Shown: in pieces, positions 20,117 to 30,990 of the stretch
How positions within the stretch are numbered: the stretch's first letter is position 1
How the letters are laid out: each line of letters opens with the position of its first letter
Assembly (NCBI GenBank): GCA_965153455.1
Contig: OZ234500.1
Span: 5,704,001-5,768,000 of the forward strand
Direction of reading: 5' to 3'
Source of the DNA: Sphagnum compactum
Taxonomy: Eukaryota > Bryophyta > Sphagnopsida > Sphagnales
DNA length: 64,000 bases
Position numbers and translations under genes: made by a program
Notes under the pieces: model-generated
What the model was told of the DNA's origin: nothing
Databases searched by the model: none
What the model saw: the letters and a program-made list of their open reading frames with translations, nothing else

Positions 20117-20430
20117 TTTGAGAAGAAGAAGACGATGACAATGTGCCGTCGTCTTCTTCTGTGGTGGTGTTGTAGAGAGGAAGAAGATGACGATAATGTG
20201 TCGTCGTTTTCTTCTGTGGTGTTGTTGTAACGAAGAAGGCAATGGCAACAAGTTGCCATTGTTCTCTTCTATGTGTCTGAAAAGAAGAAAAAGACAACGA
20301 AAATGCCCCGCCGTTTTCTTCTGTGGTGTTGCAATATAAAAGGCAATAGTAACTGTCGTCGCCTTCTTCCTTGTTTAAGAAAAAAAAAAAAACAACGCAG
20401 AATGCACCATCGTCTTCTTCTCTAATGGTG
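20117..20430. repeat. Tandem array of hairpin-forming repeats (about 60-bp units)
   Basis: The first unit holds a perfect 12-bp inverted repeat: AGAAGAAGACGA at 20124-20135 and TCGTCTTCTTCT at 20149-20160, with a 13-nt loop. Related units follow at about 20175-20216, 20225-20272, 20280-20325 and 20338-20412, most with a GAAGAAG-type arm facing a CTTCTTC-type arm. The third unit contains CAATGGCAAC-AA-GTTGCCATTG. The symmetry explains open frames on both strands here. Confidence 0.75.
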
Positions 20431-23214
20431 TTAAGGTTTAATTTGGTGGTTTTTGGGTGTTTATAGGGTTTAGGGCACAACAAAGGAAAAGTTTTTGCAA
20501 ATGTAGTTCAGATTGAAATGTAACGTTGCCATTTGTACATTGCTCGTCATGCAGCAAGGGCTACAAATGTAATAACTTCTTACCAAGTTAAACACGGGAT
20601 TGTAGATAATGATATGGTTTCGGATTTTCTCTTGATATAGTTAGCTAAGTTTTTTGAACCCTTTCACTTTTTGAATTACCCAATTTTTGAACTTCAGTCC
20701 TTTGATATATTATAGAGAACCTTTGTTTTCATTGGGTTCGTTAACATTTTTTTATCCACCCATATTTATACATCTATTCTCAATATAATATTTTCCTCTA
20801 GTCACACTTGTTTGATTGATATATGGTTAATTATATATGTCTTCTTTTTCATAATCTCCTTAATACTTTAAACGTAAGAATCAAAACTTAAATAGGTCTA
20901 GGGTTTACAAAGATCAAAATGAACATTTTGTAATACTTACATCCTTTTTATAATAATTTCTATAAGGTCATTTCAAATATGCAATACCCGCATATAGGTC
21001 TCGTAAATAGTTGCTGATTTTTTAACATCCATTGTAATACCCACATATAAGTCTCATAAATAGTTGCTAGTTTTTACATCCAGCGCAATACCCACATATA
21101 AGTGTAGTAGTTGATTTTTTTAACATCCATTACAGTACTTGCATATAGGTCCACAAATAGTTAATTATAAACATTTTTTACAATATTTGCATATAGGTTT
21201 CTATTATAATATTTATGGGACTCATATGACATAATAATCTAATCTAAGTATCAAAAAGTAATGTCATATTTAAGGAATTACTAAAAAATTATTTTAAATT
21301 ATGTAAATGATTGATTATCATATTTAAACAATCATTTATTTCTTAATATTAATTAACTGATTATTTGGTTAAACCTTAATTATTCAGATAATTAAAATTT
21401 AGATCTAAAAATCAAATCAATAATTTGATATTTAATTTATTATCTTAATTTAATTTTTTATCTTGATAATTTATTCAAATCATTATTTTAAATAATTATT
21501 CATGATAATTAATTATCATAAAATTAATTTAAGTATATAAAAAGATATATTTTGGGTACCCAAACCACTTATTTTGAAGTGACTTTACACGTGAATATTG
21601 CATTTAGGGTTAGATTCTTCACCAAAGGTTGTTTAAATCACTTATGGATTATTGCATGCAAGTATTGTAGATAGGCTTCGATTTTCATTGAAAGGCCACC
21701 CAAACTACGTACTGGTTATTTCGAAATGACCTTACATGTGGGTATTACATTTAAGGTTGGGTCTGCACCTTAGGTTACTTAAATCACCTATGGGTTATAT
21801 CAAAACAAACTTGAATATGGGTATTGCATTTAGGGTTAAATATTCATATAATTTTGCAATATTTGCACACGTACTTATTTTCACCAACTAAAAATTGGCC
21901 TTAATTTTTTGAATAATTAAATAAATTTTTTAACAAAACACAAAAATGTATGTTTTTACCATTTGGTAATAATTCCAAATTAAATTATTTCATTTTTAAA
22001 AAAAATATAAAATGATATTGCATTGTTTTACATATGTTTAAACGTTAAAAATTCTGCCCAAAATGCACCGTAGATTTATTTTAATTATTATAGACTTGTA
22101 AAAAAAATGTAATTAATTTATATATCCCAAACTCTAAACCTAAACCATAATTCTAACATTAAATAGAAAATTTTACATTAAACCCTAACTTCATCTATCA
22201 TATATGTGACCAATTTTGCATTATGTGCATTTTTATATATGTTAAATCATACTATAAGGTGAATAAATAATTTTGAAAACATAAATTTCATGATCTATTA
22301 GTGGGGAATATATTTTAAAAATATTTTTATGTTTCATGGTTAATGAATTATCACAATATGATACAAGTATTGCATTTAAACAAAAGTGGATTAGGAAATA
22401 TTGAATTTTAACAACTATGGAATGTATGGAAACAAAGGAAATTCATAATTATGTTATAGATATAAACAAGTGATAAAATCAAAAGTTAATACAATGAACA
22501 AAGTTTAAAGTATAAACCTTAAGCCTTGATATATATGAACCAAATTCCTAAACATTAAACCATAAGGCATAACCCTAAAAATCCAAATGATATTTTACCA
22601 TAAACCCTATTATAACCTTAACTATACAAACCTTAACAAAAATAAGTTTTAGTGACATACGCCCTAAACCCAAAAAACTATATAAATTATATAATGTAAA
22701 AAATATTAAAAAATTAAAAATAAAAAAAAACATAGGAAAAAATTTAGACACCAAATTTTAAAGTTTTAAATTATAAAAATTTATTGACTAAAAGAAAAAC
22801 TTAATCTTAAAAAATAATCAAATAAATTTTGTAAAAAATCAAAATATATATATGTCTCTTACCTTTGTGTGATCTCTCCAAATTATTTTTTTTCACTTTC
22901 TTTGAAAAAAATATATTACTTCACATATGATCGAACCTTAATTTTTTTCACCCCAAATTTAGCCTAATTTAGGTTAATTACTATAGATTTGTGAAAAACT
23001 TGCTAACTAATTTATGTGTCCCAACCTTAAACTTAAACCATAATCCAATAGTATATAATTATAATAATTACATGAAAGGATGTATTGTAATGTCCATTCT
23101 ATAAATAAATTAGGTAAACAAAATTTAGTAAAATATGCATTAACTAAACCAAAATGGCTACAATTATGACATTGTTTCCATTATAAATTGTTTATAACCC
23201 ATATGTGGGGACCT
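20431..23214. other. Very AT-rich intergenic block with faint repeats
   Basis: No gene. Four diverged units of about 60-70 bp lie at 20980-21190 (AATACCCACATATAAGTCT then AATAGTTGCT). A second pattern at 21550-21850 repeats GGTATTGCATTTAGGGTT and TTAAATCACCTATGGGTTAT. Scattered CCCTAAA-like words at 22130-22680 are too irregular to call telomeric. Confidence 0.5.
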
Positions 23215-24350
23215 ATGTTCATTGAACTAGGGTGAACCTTAATAAATTGATAGGTAGGATTGGGGGGGTGGGGGTGGGAAAAATGAAAAGGTAATTAGTT
23301 AGGTATTTGGTATGTAAAAAACATAGGTAGGTAGGTGAACATAGTGGTAGGTAGGAAGGTGGGTGCATGAGTAGGTAAGTAGGTATATAAGTAAGTAGTT
23401 GGGTTAGTAGGCAAGTTAGTACGTAGAAAGGAAGTTACATTAGCAAGGTAGATAGGTTACTAAAGTAGGTAGGCAAGTTAGTACGTAAGAAGAAAGTTAC
23501 ACTAGCAAGGTAGATAGGTTACTAAAGTAGGTAGGCAAGTTAGTACGTAGGAAGAAAGTTACACTAGCAAGGTAGATAGGTTACTAAAGTAGGTAGGCAA
23601 GTTACTACGTAGGAAGAAAGTTACACTAGCAAGGTAGATAGGTTACTAAAGTAGGTAGGCAAGTTAGTACGTAGGAAGAAAGTTACATTAGCAAGGTAGA
23701 TAGGTTACTAAAGTAGGGTGGCAAGTTAGCACGTAGGAAGAAAGTTACATTAGCAAGGTAGATAGGTTACTAAACTGAGTAGGCAAGTTAGTACGTAAGA
23801 AGAAAGTTACACTAGCAAGGTAGATAGGTTACTACAATAGGTAGACACGTTAGTACGTAGGAAGAAAGTTACACTAGCAAGGTAGATAGGTTACTAGAAT
23901 AGATACACAAGTTAGCATGTAGGAAGAAAATTACACTAGCAAGGTAGATAGGTTACTAAAATAGGTAGGAAAGTTAGTATGTAGGAAGAAAGTTACACTA
24001 GCAAGGTAGCTAGGTAGATAGGCAAGTTAATATGTAAGAAACAAATTACCTTATCAAGGTGACTAAGTTTGTAGAGTATTTATGTCAATAGGGTGATTGT
24101 GTATATAGGATTGATAAATAATAATGTAGCTAGGTCAATAAGATAAGTAATTAATACAATGGTTACGTCAATAGGGAAGTTAAATCAATAGGGTATGTAA
24201 TTAACAAGGTAGCTAAGTTAGTAAGGTAGGTAGTTAGTATAGTAGTTAAGTCAGTAGGATAATTATTTATTAAAGTAACTATGTCAGTAAGGGATAATTA
24301 ATAAGGCACAAAGGTTGATATAATACTTATTAAGAAGGTGAGTAGGGTAG
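23215..24350. repeat. AGGT-rich minisatellite with a 62-bp core array
   Basis: The landmark (G)TACGTA(G/A) or a variant recurs at 23421, 23483, 23545, 23607, 23669, 23731, 23793, 23855, 23917, 23979 and 24031. The step is exactly 62 bp except for the last (52). The unit contains TTACACTAGCAAGGTAGATA, GGTTACTAAAGTAGGTAGGC and AAGTTAGTACGTAGGAAGAA. Simpler AGGT/AGGTAAGT sequence flanks it on the left, and a degenerate GTAGCTAAGTTAGTAAGG pattern on the right. It is probably an expanded version of the AGGT block found at 29.3, 36.0, 38.5, 40.1, 41.1 and 56.0 kb. Confidence 0.93.
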
Positions 24351-24359
24351 TTATGTGTG

Positions 24360-24900
24360 AGGTCAGGTTCAAGGAAAAAACAATCAAGAACAAACCAAAA
24401 AAAAATTTACAATGGTCAATAGCAAAAAGAAATGGACTGTGATGAACCCCATCTGACGTCGAATGAAAAAACGCAGCCCATCCAATGGAGAGAATGGCCA
24501 ACTGGTGCATTAGTGGCTGCCGGTTCACTCTGACCGGTTATGAGTAGGTAAGCCTGACTCTGGAGCAGAGACAACTGGGCAGCCAGAGTGAACCAGCACC
24601 TACACAGCTTCACCTTCTTGAGTGGGCCCACTTAGTGGCCAGATCTAACCCAGAAAATGCTAGATTAGGTTTGGTGTAGGGTAACGGCCTCAGTGAGGTG
24701 TTCCCCTAGGGCAGGCACTTCTGAGGGCGTTACCCCAGGTAAAGCATTGGCAGATTTTATTTTTATTTTAAAATTCCAATGAAACCCAACAAAAATGAAA
24801 AAATAGAGGCAAGGCATTTTGCAAAATGAAATGCTAACCGATAAGAGAAGTGAGTGATTCATTTTCCAAAGGGTGAGCATTTTGTTTTCTCAAACGCCCT
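24360..24900. repeat. Dispersed repeat module (AGTGAACC family), copy at 24.5 kb
   Basis: GGTTCACTCTG at about 24529 and CAGAGTGAACC at about 24585 form an 11-bp inverted repeat. Beyond the second arm, CTTCACCTTCTTGAGTGGG, TTAGTGGCCAGATCTAAC and CAGAAAATGCTAGATT match, in reverse orientation, the sequence at about 40840-40920. No coding sequence. Confidence 0.6.
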
Positions 24901-27544
24901 GCCTTTCAGCAGAGGGAAAATTCTGTGTAGGGAGGCTCTCTGCAAATATACTAAGAAATATCCGTCAGTGCTTTGAGTGTAGCAAAAGGCTTGCTCCCCA
25001 GGGCCTCCCCTAATTTGAGTGTCCTAGCCTCAAGGCCGATAACCTGAGGGAATAGGCTTGAAAATAGGGAAGGCCAGTCCAAGTGGGCCTTTCCTAGCTC
25101 AAAGCAGGAAAGGCTTACTCAAATGTCGAAAATTATCTGCATGTTACCAGAGAAAGTTTCTTCAACTGACAATCAAATGATGATGATGATGATGATGACA
25201 AACAAATGGTTCATGTAGTGAGCAGAAGGTCTGCATGCCATAAGTAACTGGGTCCTACACCTGATAAACAAACCTTCCATACTTCCAATACATAGAGGTA
25301 GGTGCTTTCAAATACATTTGAAAAACTTCTTTCTTGTCGCAGAGAGTATGACATAGTCTAAGCATGGGATATTTTTAACTTTTGGAAGCACATTTCAAAA
25401 GAGTATTGGGGTTCTTAGTTTTTGCCATAGTTCCAATGCAGGTGCTGGTTGACCCAAGTTGGTCCAAAACTTCAGCACGTACTATTATTTTGCACCAAAA
25501 TTATCACACTTGTCAATTCTCAAGCAGTCTTAACCTTTTTTTTGGCGAAAATTTGCCAAAAGGCGACACTGCCCAAATTTTCTGGCGAAAATCTCCTTTT
25601 TTTCTTAAAATCAGTTCGCCAGACTGCGCCCCTCTTTAAGGACCGAGTCGCAACAAGTATGCCTACTGACTACACTTTTAATGCTCGTGGAGACAAGTAT
25701 CGCCAGTTGGGAGAATTATGACTGAATCTGTGTGGGGATACTCGCTAGTACTACGACACTTAAAAAACGAAAAAAAAGGACTGGTCTTCACGCCTACAGG
25801 ATGAAGTGGACTTTAATGTTCACTTGCCAAATTGTTCACAATCCTCATTTATGGAAGACATAACTTTTTCTTTTTCTTCTTGCTGGCATCACGTGCATAA
25901 TGAAGACAACTACTTTGTGCAACAATTCCGACATCATATGTACAAGTTTGCTATCTTTAAAGTGGAATTTATGTTTGACATTTGAGACAAAAAAAAGGGC
26001 ACGGGGACAGGTTGCCCATACCCCACTTGTTCATTTGGGAACAGTTTCTTACATATATATGCTAGTTTACTCCGTAAATATAGTCCTTGTGGACATGGTT
26101 CCAGTAAAACCTACCCAGAAGACTTTATTGTCCGTAAAGACCAGCGTGGTAACTGATATATAGGGCGCAACCTAATATATGGTACTGGTATCAATTCTGC
26201 ATTGAAGAACCTACCAGTCAGGTAATGTCAGTCTTATACCAGTACCAGTCAGGTATGGGACCTAAGGTAAAAATGAGGTATAAACCTAGCTCATACCAGC
26301 ACCAATATAGGTTTATACCTGCCATTTACCACGATAAAATCAGCCTTGAAACTAATACCAGTACGATTCTGGTAGGTTCAAAAGTTAATGCCAGTCTAAC
26401 ACTGGTCATGATTAAAGACTGCGTTAAAATTTTATGTTAAACAAAAATAAAAGTGGGCATTTAAAGTTAATGCCCATATGAGCAGGGATTACGTTTTCAA
26501 GAAGCCCACTCTTACTGAAGGGAAAATTACGTGCAATAAGGTGCGTCTTTCATCTTTGCTACAGAATTTCAATGAGGCCTTGACGTCAGGAAGGACCTTT
26601 AGGGGCGCAATCTACCTCCTAGTGTTTATCTCTGTAGGCTCATCAGTGTAGGGTAAAGCCCTAGGGTGGGGCATTCTCAAAATAAGGGGCCTAGGACGAG
26701 GCAATAGCTGAGTCCAGTCCCCACATTTTGGGAATGTCCCCCACCCGTAGGCTTTACCCTTTGTAAAGCACAAGGCAAAATTTATCATGAACCAAACCTA
26801 TGTAAATCACTATGGGGCATATGAATGGGAGGGTTCTTATGCCTACTCCTCAATAGTTCGAGGGTTTTTAAACCTATAATTTCCCTCCATCCCTGGAGGA
26901 GTAGGCATAATATCCCTCCCAATTTCTAGGAGGGAAATTGATGGATATAAGCTACCCTACACATACCCTACAAATTTTCTCCTACTTGCACTGATCACCA
27001 GGAGGGAAAATGTGGCTTATCTTAGCAAGTACTCAAATTAAAAGCAGGCTGGCCCAATTTGACCAAACCTTGGGGGGTGTGATTTGGCCTGAAATCAGCG
27101 TCCATCGGAACAGTGATGTTCAAGGAGTTTCCCGGGACCTAATTATTAATGTCATGGAATTCTGCAAGCCTCGTGACCACCAGGCTTCACGGTCGGGCTC
27201 CCTTGTCGCCTAGTGATTGCGTCGCAGAATTGCCCACCTTGGGAGCTGTTCTCTTCTCTAAAACATGCACAACTCACAAGGAGATGAAAATCAGATGGGC
27301 TGCGGCATGGAGAGGGAGTCAGAAAAGCCTTTCAAGTTTGCACACCCGGCAATCGAGCAGCATTAATGTGCGTACCAAGTTGATTTCTACGAGTCCATGA
27401 TTCGCTCACGTGAGGTTGACCATCCCCCAATGAGCTGGAGGAAAATGCAAATGCACGTAATGCCAGAAAAAGTTATTCTCCACGTTGTGCTTTAAATATC
27501 TTTGAGAAGTTCTTTACTAGCAACCCCTAGCCAACCTTTAGAGG
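24901..27544. other. Intergenic DNA, no gene recognised
   Basis: It contains a GAT trinucleotide microsatellite (about 25177-25199) and a cluster of TACCAGTA/TACTGGTA words at 26170-26420. Open frames of 70-90 codons have no recognisable domains. GTAGGGTAAAGCCCTAGG at about 26650 resembles short phrases at 24680 and 37630 and may be repeat-derived. Confidence 0.4.
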
Positions 27545-27552
27545 GTTTTGAC

Positions 27553-30500
27553 CAGTGTTGAAGATCAACCCGGTTATCAGTCCCGGTCCCAGTTCTGGGT
27601 ATGAGATAACCTTCCTGCCAGATCCCCGTTTGCTTAATACCTGGGCAAAATCCTACCCGGCTGAATATTAGATTTTTTATACCCAAAAACACTCTGCTAG
27701 CAGGGTATTACATTGGAAAAATTGAATACCCTGTAACCAAAAGGAAAGGGTCACATAAAACAGCAAGAGAGGAATACAATTGGAACTCATCAACATGACT
27801 GGGAATTCTACTTCTCTAGAGTCTAAATTCTAAATTATAGAAATTTATGGAACAAATTCAAGTTCTATGCTTAAATGGAAATTTAACAAGAACTTAGCTG
27901 TAGCAACACTAATTACATAACTATGTCTACATTTGAAAATGAAAAAGAAGCACATTTACACTATGAAAAATCACATCCTCTGAAACCACACTACCCTGCA
28001 ACTAAAACTCACAAAAAAATTTATATATAATTGTTATGCAATTACCTTTTGGGTATTACAATTACTATGCAACTATCCCCCTTAAAAATGATATATTAAT
28101 AAATAAATTGTCATGTCAGAAAATCAATTAATTATATTATAGTTGCAAGTGAGTTGAAAATGGGTCTTTTATATGGTAATTTATATACATCGTACATATA
28201 TATGTAATTAATCATGTTTGACTTTTTCAAGAGTTGTATTATAATAACATGTGGCAACTAATTTAGAACTATTATAAATGTGTCACTAAAGCAACAATTA
28301 TGTTGCAACTAGTGTACAATGTACATACATGCAATCATGGCATGTGTCCACATTTCCATCATCCATTATGGGATATATTTGCAATTAGTTTTTTATTATG
28401 ATTCTCATTGATACAATTAATATGGCCACTAGTGCATCACTATCAAAGTATTATTGTTCAACTATGTTATGACTACAACACAATTACTTATAACTTAATA
28501 AGGATACATATACATCAGTTATTTATATTTTCATCATATGTGTTTCATTTTGAGTGATTTAAAATGTTATGGAAACGCTACCTGAAGTTCTAAAATCATC
28601 TTTGAAGTGTAAAGGAAAATGAGTAATGAAACAATAATAAGAAGAAAAATAAGCTTTCCAATTTATAAAACATGTTTTTTTTCCTTTTTAGTCCCCTTCT
28701 TTGGACCCCACCTACTTTCAAACTTCATAACTTTCTTATTTCTTATTCATTTTAAATGATTTAAAGTGTTATATAAGTGCCACCTGAAATTCTAAAAATC
28801 ATTTTTGAATTTTAATAACAATAGAGCAACATACAAAGAATTTTGTTGGTGTTTGGGAACTGGTCTTTGTAACATTTGGTGGTTTGTTTTTTTGAGTTCT
28901 TGACCCCCTATAATTTGAGGGGCCATAATTTTTTCAATTTTATTCCATGTTTGACAAATTTTTAGTGCAATAGATGCGCCAATAAGAGGGGTCCAAATTT
29001 TGTTCACACACCAAAAACAATGGAACCCTCCCCTTATATTTGGTTTGCCTTGAACGTTTAAGTGTTATAGTTATAACTCAATTTGTAACTAATGAACAAC
29101 TAAAAGATTTAACTCATATGTTTTGTTTTTGAATCTCATGTTACAAATTATATAAAGAGGGTTTGTTCTTTTATGTCTTTCACATTAAAATGCATGTGCC
29201 AATTTGGAATGAACTTAAAAAAATTTAATTCAAAGGCAAAACATAAAATAAAAAAATAATTTCATGGCTATTTTTAATGCATTTAGTCTTGTGTTTTCTT
29301 ATCTACTTACTTAACTAGGTAAATAAGTAAGTTTTATTTTTCTACCTACCTACATAGGTAGGTAGGTGCTAGGTAAATATGTAGGTATGTAGGTTTTAAA
29401 AACTACCAACCTACTTACCTATGGTTATGTATGACCTACCTAGCTACTAAAATATATATTTAATTTCTAATTTTTTCCAAAATATAATTAATATGCCATG
29501 TGGCAATTTTGATTGTGCTATGTGTCATAATCTTGGACCATCATTAACAATCATAATGGAAAATGGAGATTAATATTTCAAAAAAAAAAATTATGTCCAA
29601 AAATTTTCATAATGTCATGTGTCAGATTTTAATAGATGGATGGCAATTAATGATGTCGACATGACATCATGTGTGTAGTTATAATGGAGTTGCATAATAA
29701 TTGAAAATGAGTTGTTTTGATTAAGTTGCAATTGAGTTGTAATGAGTTGCATTGTATATACAGTGAGTTAGAACTTTGCAACTCATGCAACTTGTTCGTT
29801 AACACTCATAGCGTATAAATACAATGAGTTGCCAAACACCCTTTTTTCTCATAGTGATATTGAAATATTGTTATCAATTGCATTGTTGTTTCTTTTGATC
29901 AATTCTATTGCAACAATATGCAATTTCCTTGAATTTTTGGTTACACACAAGTACACTGAAGCTTTGTTTAATATATGATATCTTGTAGATAGATTAAAAT
30001 TAATAAGAATCCAATAAAAGAATTATGCTTTTAAAAAAGGAAAAATATTTTTTTCACTTCATAATCAACTTAAACATTATATTTGGTGATTCAACAAATT
30101 CTGCAAAAACCAACCCCTATGCATACCAAGCAATTTTTACTTTAAAAAACTTAAAAAATTGATAACCTTATTGATTGGCCATTCTAACAATTTGATACCA
30201 AACAAGTCCCAAAACTATGCAAAAATCCAATTTTGCATAGTTACCTTGTGTGTAAATGGAAATTTAAGATTTGAAAATAACTCACCCAATGGTTATTGAA
30301 AAAATTTAATAACCAGCCAATTATTGCTTTCTTTTGATAATTGTGAGGTAGGTTTTTTTTTAAAAAATTTGTTGGACCACATAAGTTATTGATATCATTG
30401 TTTTTGGGTGCTGGAGTTTTCAAATAACCAGTTGAGAATCACTGGGTAACCTATCAGTTATACTGCAGTTATAGGGTTTTCTAAAAAATTTAATCATTTT

Positions 30501-30697
30501 CTTCTGTTTTTTGAATTAGTGTTTGAAGATTGAACCTACCTTGATGATAATCATATCATCCAGGTAGGTTATAATATTTCGAAAACTTAATACTCTGTTA
30601 GAAATTTAATCAGTTATTAAAGAATCAATAATGAACTGGTAGGTTATTAATAGCCGGGTCGATAACCGGGTCTAAACTCAATAACCAGTCAACACTG
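27553..30697. mobile_element. hAT-like DNA transposon, 3.1 kb, no transposase seen
   Basis: The left end reads CAGTGTTGAAGATCAACC. The right end, reverse-complemented, reads CAGTGTTGACTGGTTATTGA. Both have CCCGGTTATC just inside. An exact 8-bp direct duplication, GTTTTGAC, flanks it at 27545-27552 and 30698-30705. An 8-bp duplication with CAGTG-type ends is the hAT hallmark. No long open frame survives, so it is non-autonomous or decayed. It carries an AGGT palindrome and a direct repeat of about 70 bp (28549 and 28747). Confidence 0.85.
29330..29440. repeat. AGGT/ACCT palindromic block inside the 3.1-kb hAT element
   Basis: CTACCTACCTA at 29342-29352 and TAGGTAGGTAG at 29355-29365 form a perfect 11-bp palindrome with a 2-nt centre. 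Further AGGT then ACCT words follow to about 29440, so the block can fold on itself. Confidence 0.8.
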
Positions 30698-30736
30698 GTT
30701 TTGACTGTAGGTAAAACCCACAGTGAGTCATTACAA

Positions 30737-30990
30737 GAAGGAGAATCACTTTTACGAAGGATCGCCGCATATTGAAAGGGAGTTTGAGGTAAAAAAGGAA
30801 GCATATATGGATCACTTTTCTAAATGACTTTTCTACAATGTGGCATTTTTTTCAGATGTTTGAGAAGGAGAATCACTTTTAGGAAGGATCGCTGCATATT
30901 GGAAGGGAGTTTGAGGTCAGATAGGAAGCATATATGGATCACTTTTCTAAATGACTTTTCCACAGTGTGGTGGCAATTTTTTTCAGATGT
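30737..30990. repeat. 127-bp tandem duplication, two copies
   Basis: GAAGGAGAATCACTTTTA begins at 30737 and 30864. Both copies continue with GAAGGATCGC(C/T)GCATATTG, GGAAGCATATATGGATCAC and TTTTTTTCAGATGT. Only a few differences separate them, so the duplication is fairly recent. It lies just outside the hAT element's right target duplication. No coding role is evident. Confidence 0.92.

Noticed and set aside
19580-20483. Open frames of 80-145 codons rich in Arg/His/Lys or Ser
   Set aside because: They are low-complexity translations of poly-T/A and the hairpin array, open on both strands.
22130-22680. CCCTAAA-like words resembling plant telomere repeat
   Set aside because: The words are scattered, never in uninterrupted tandem, and fit an AT-rich background with many CTAAA strings.
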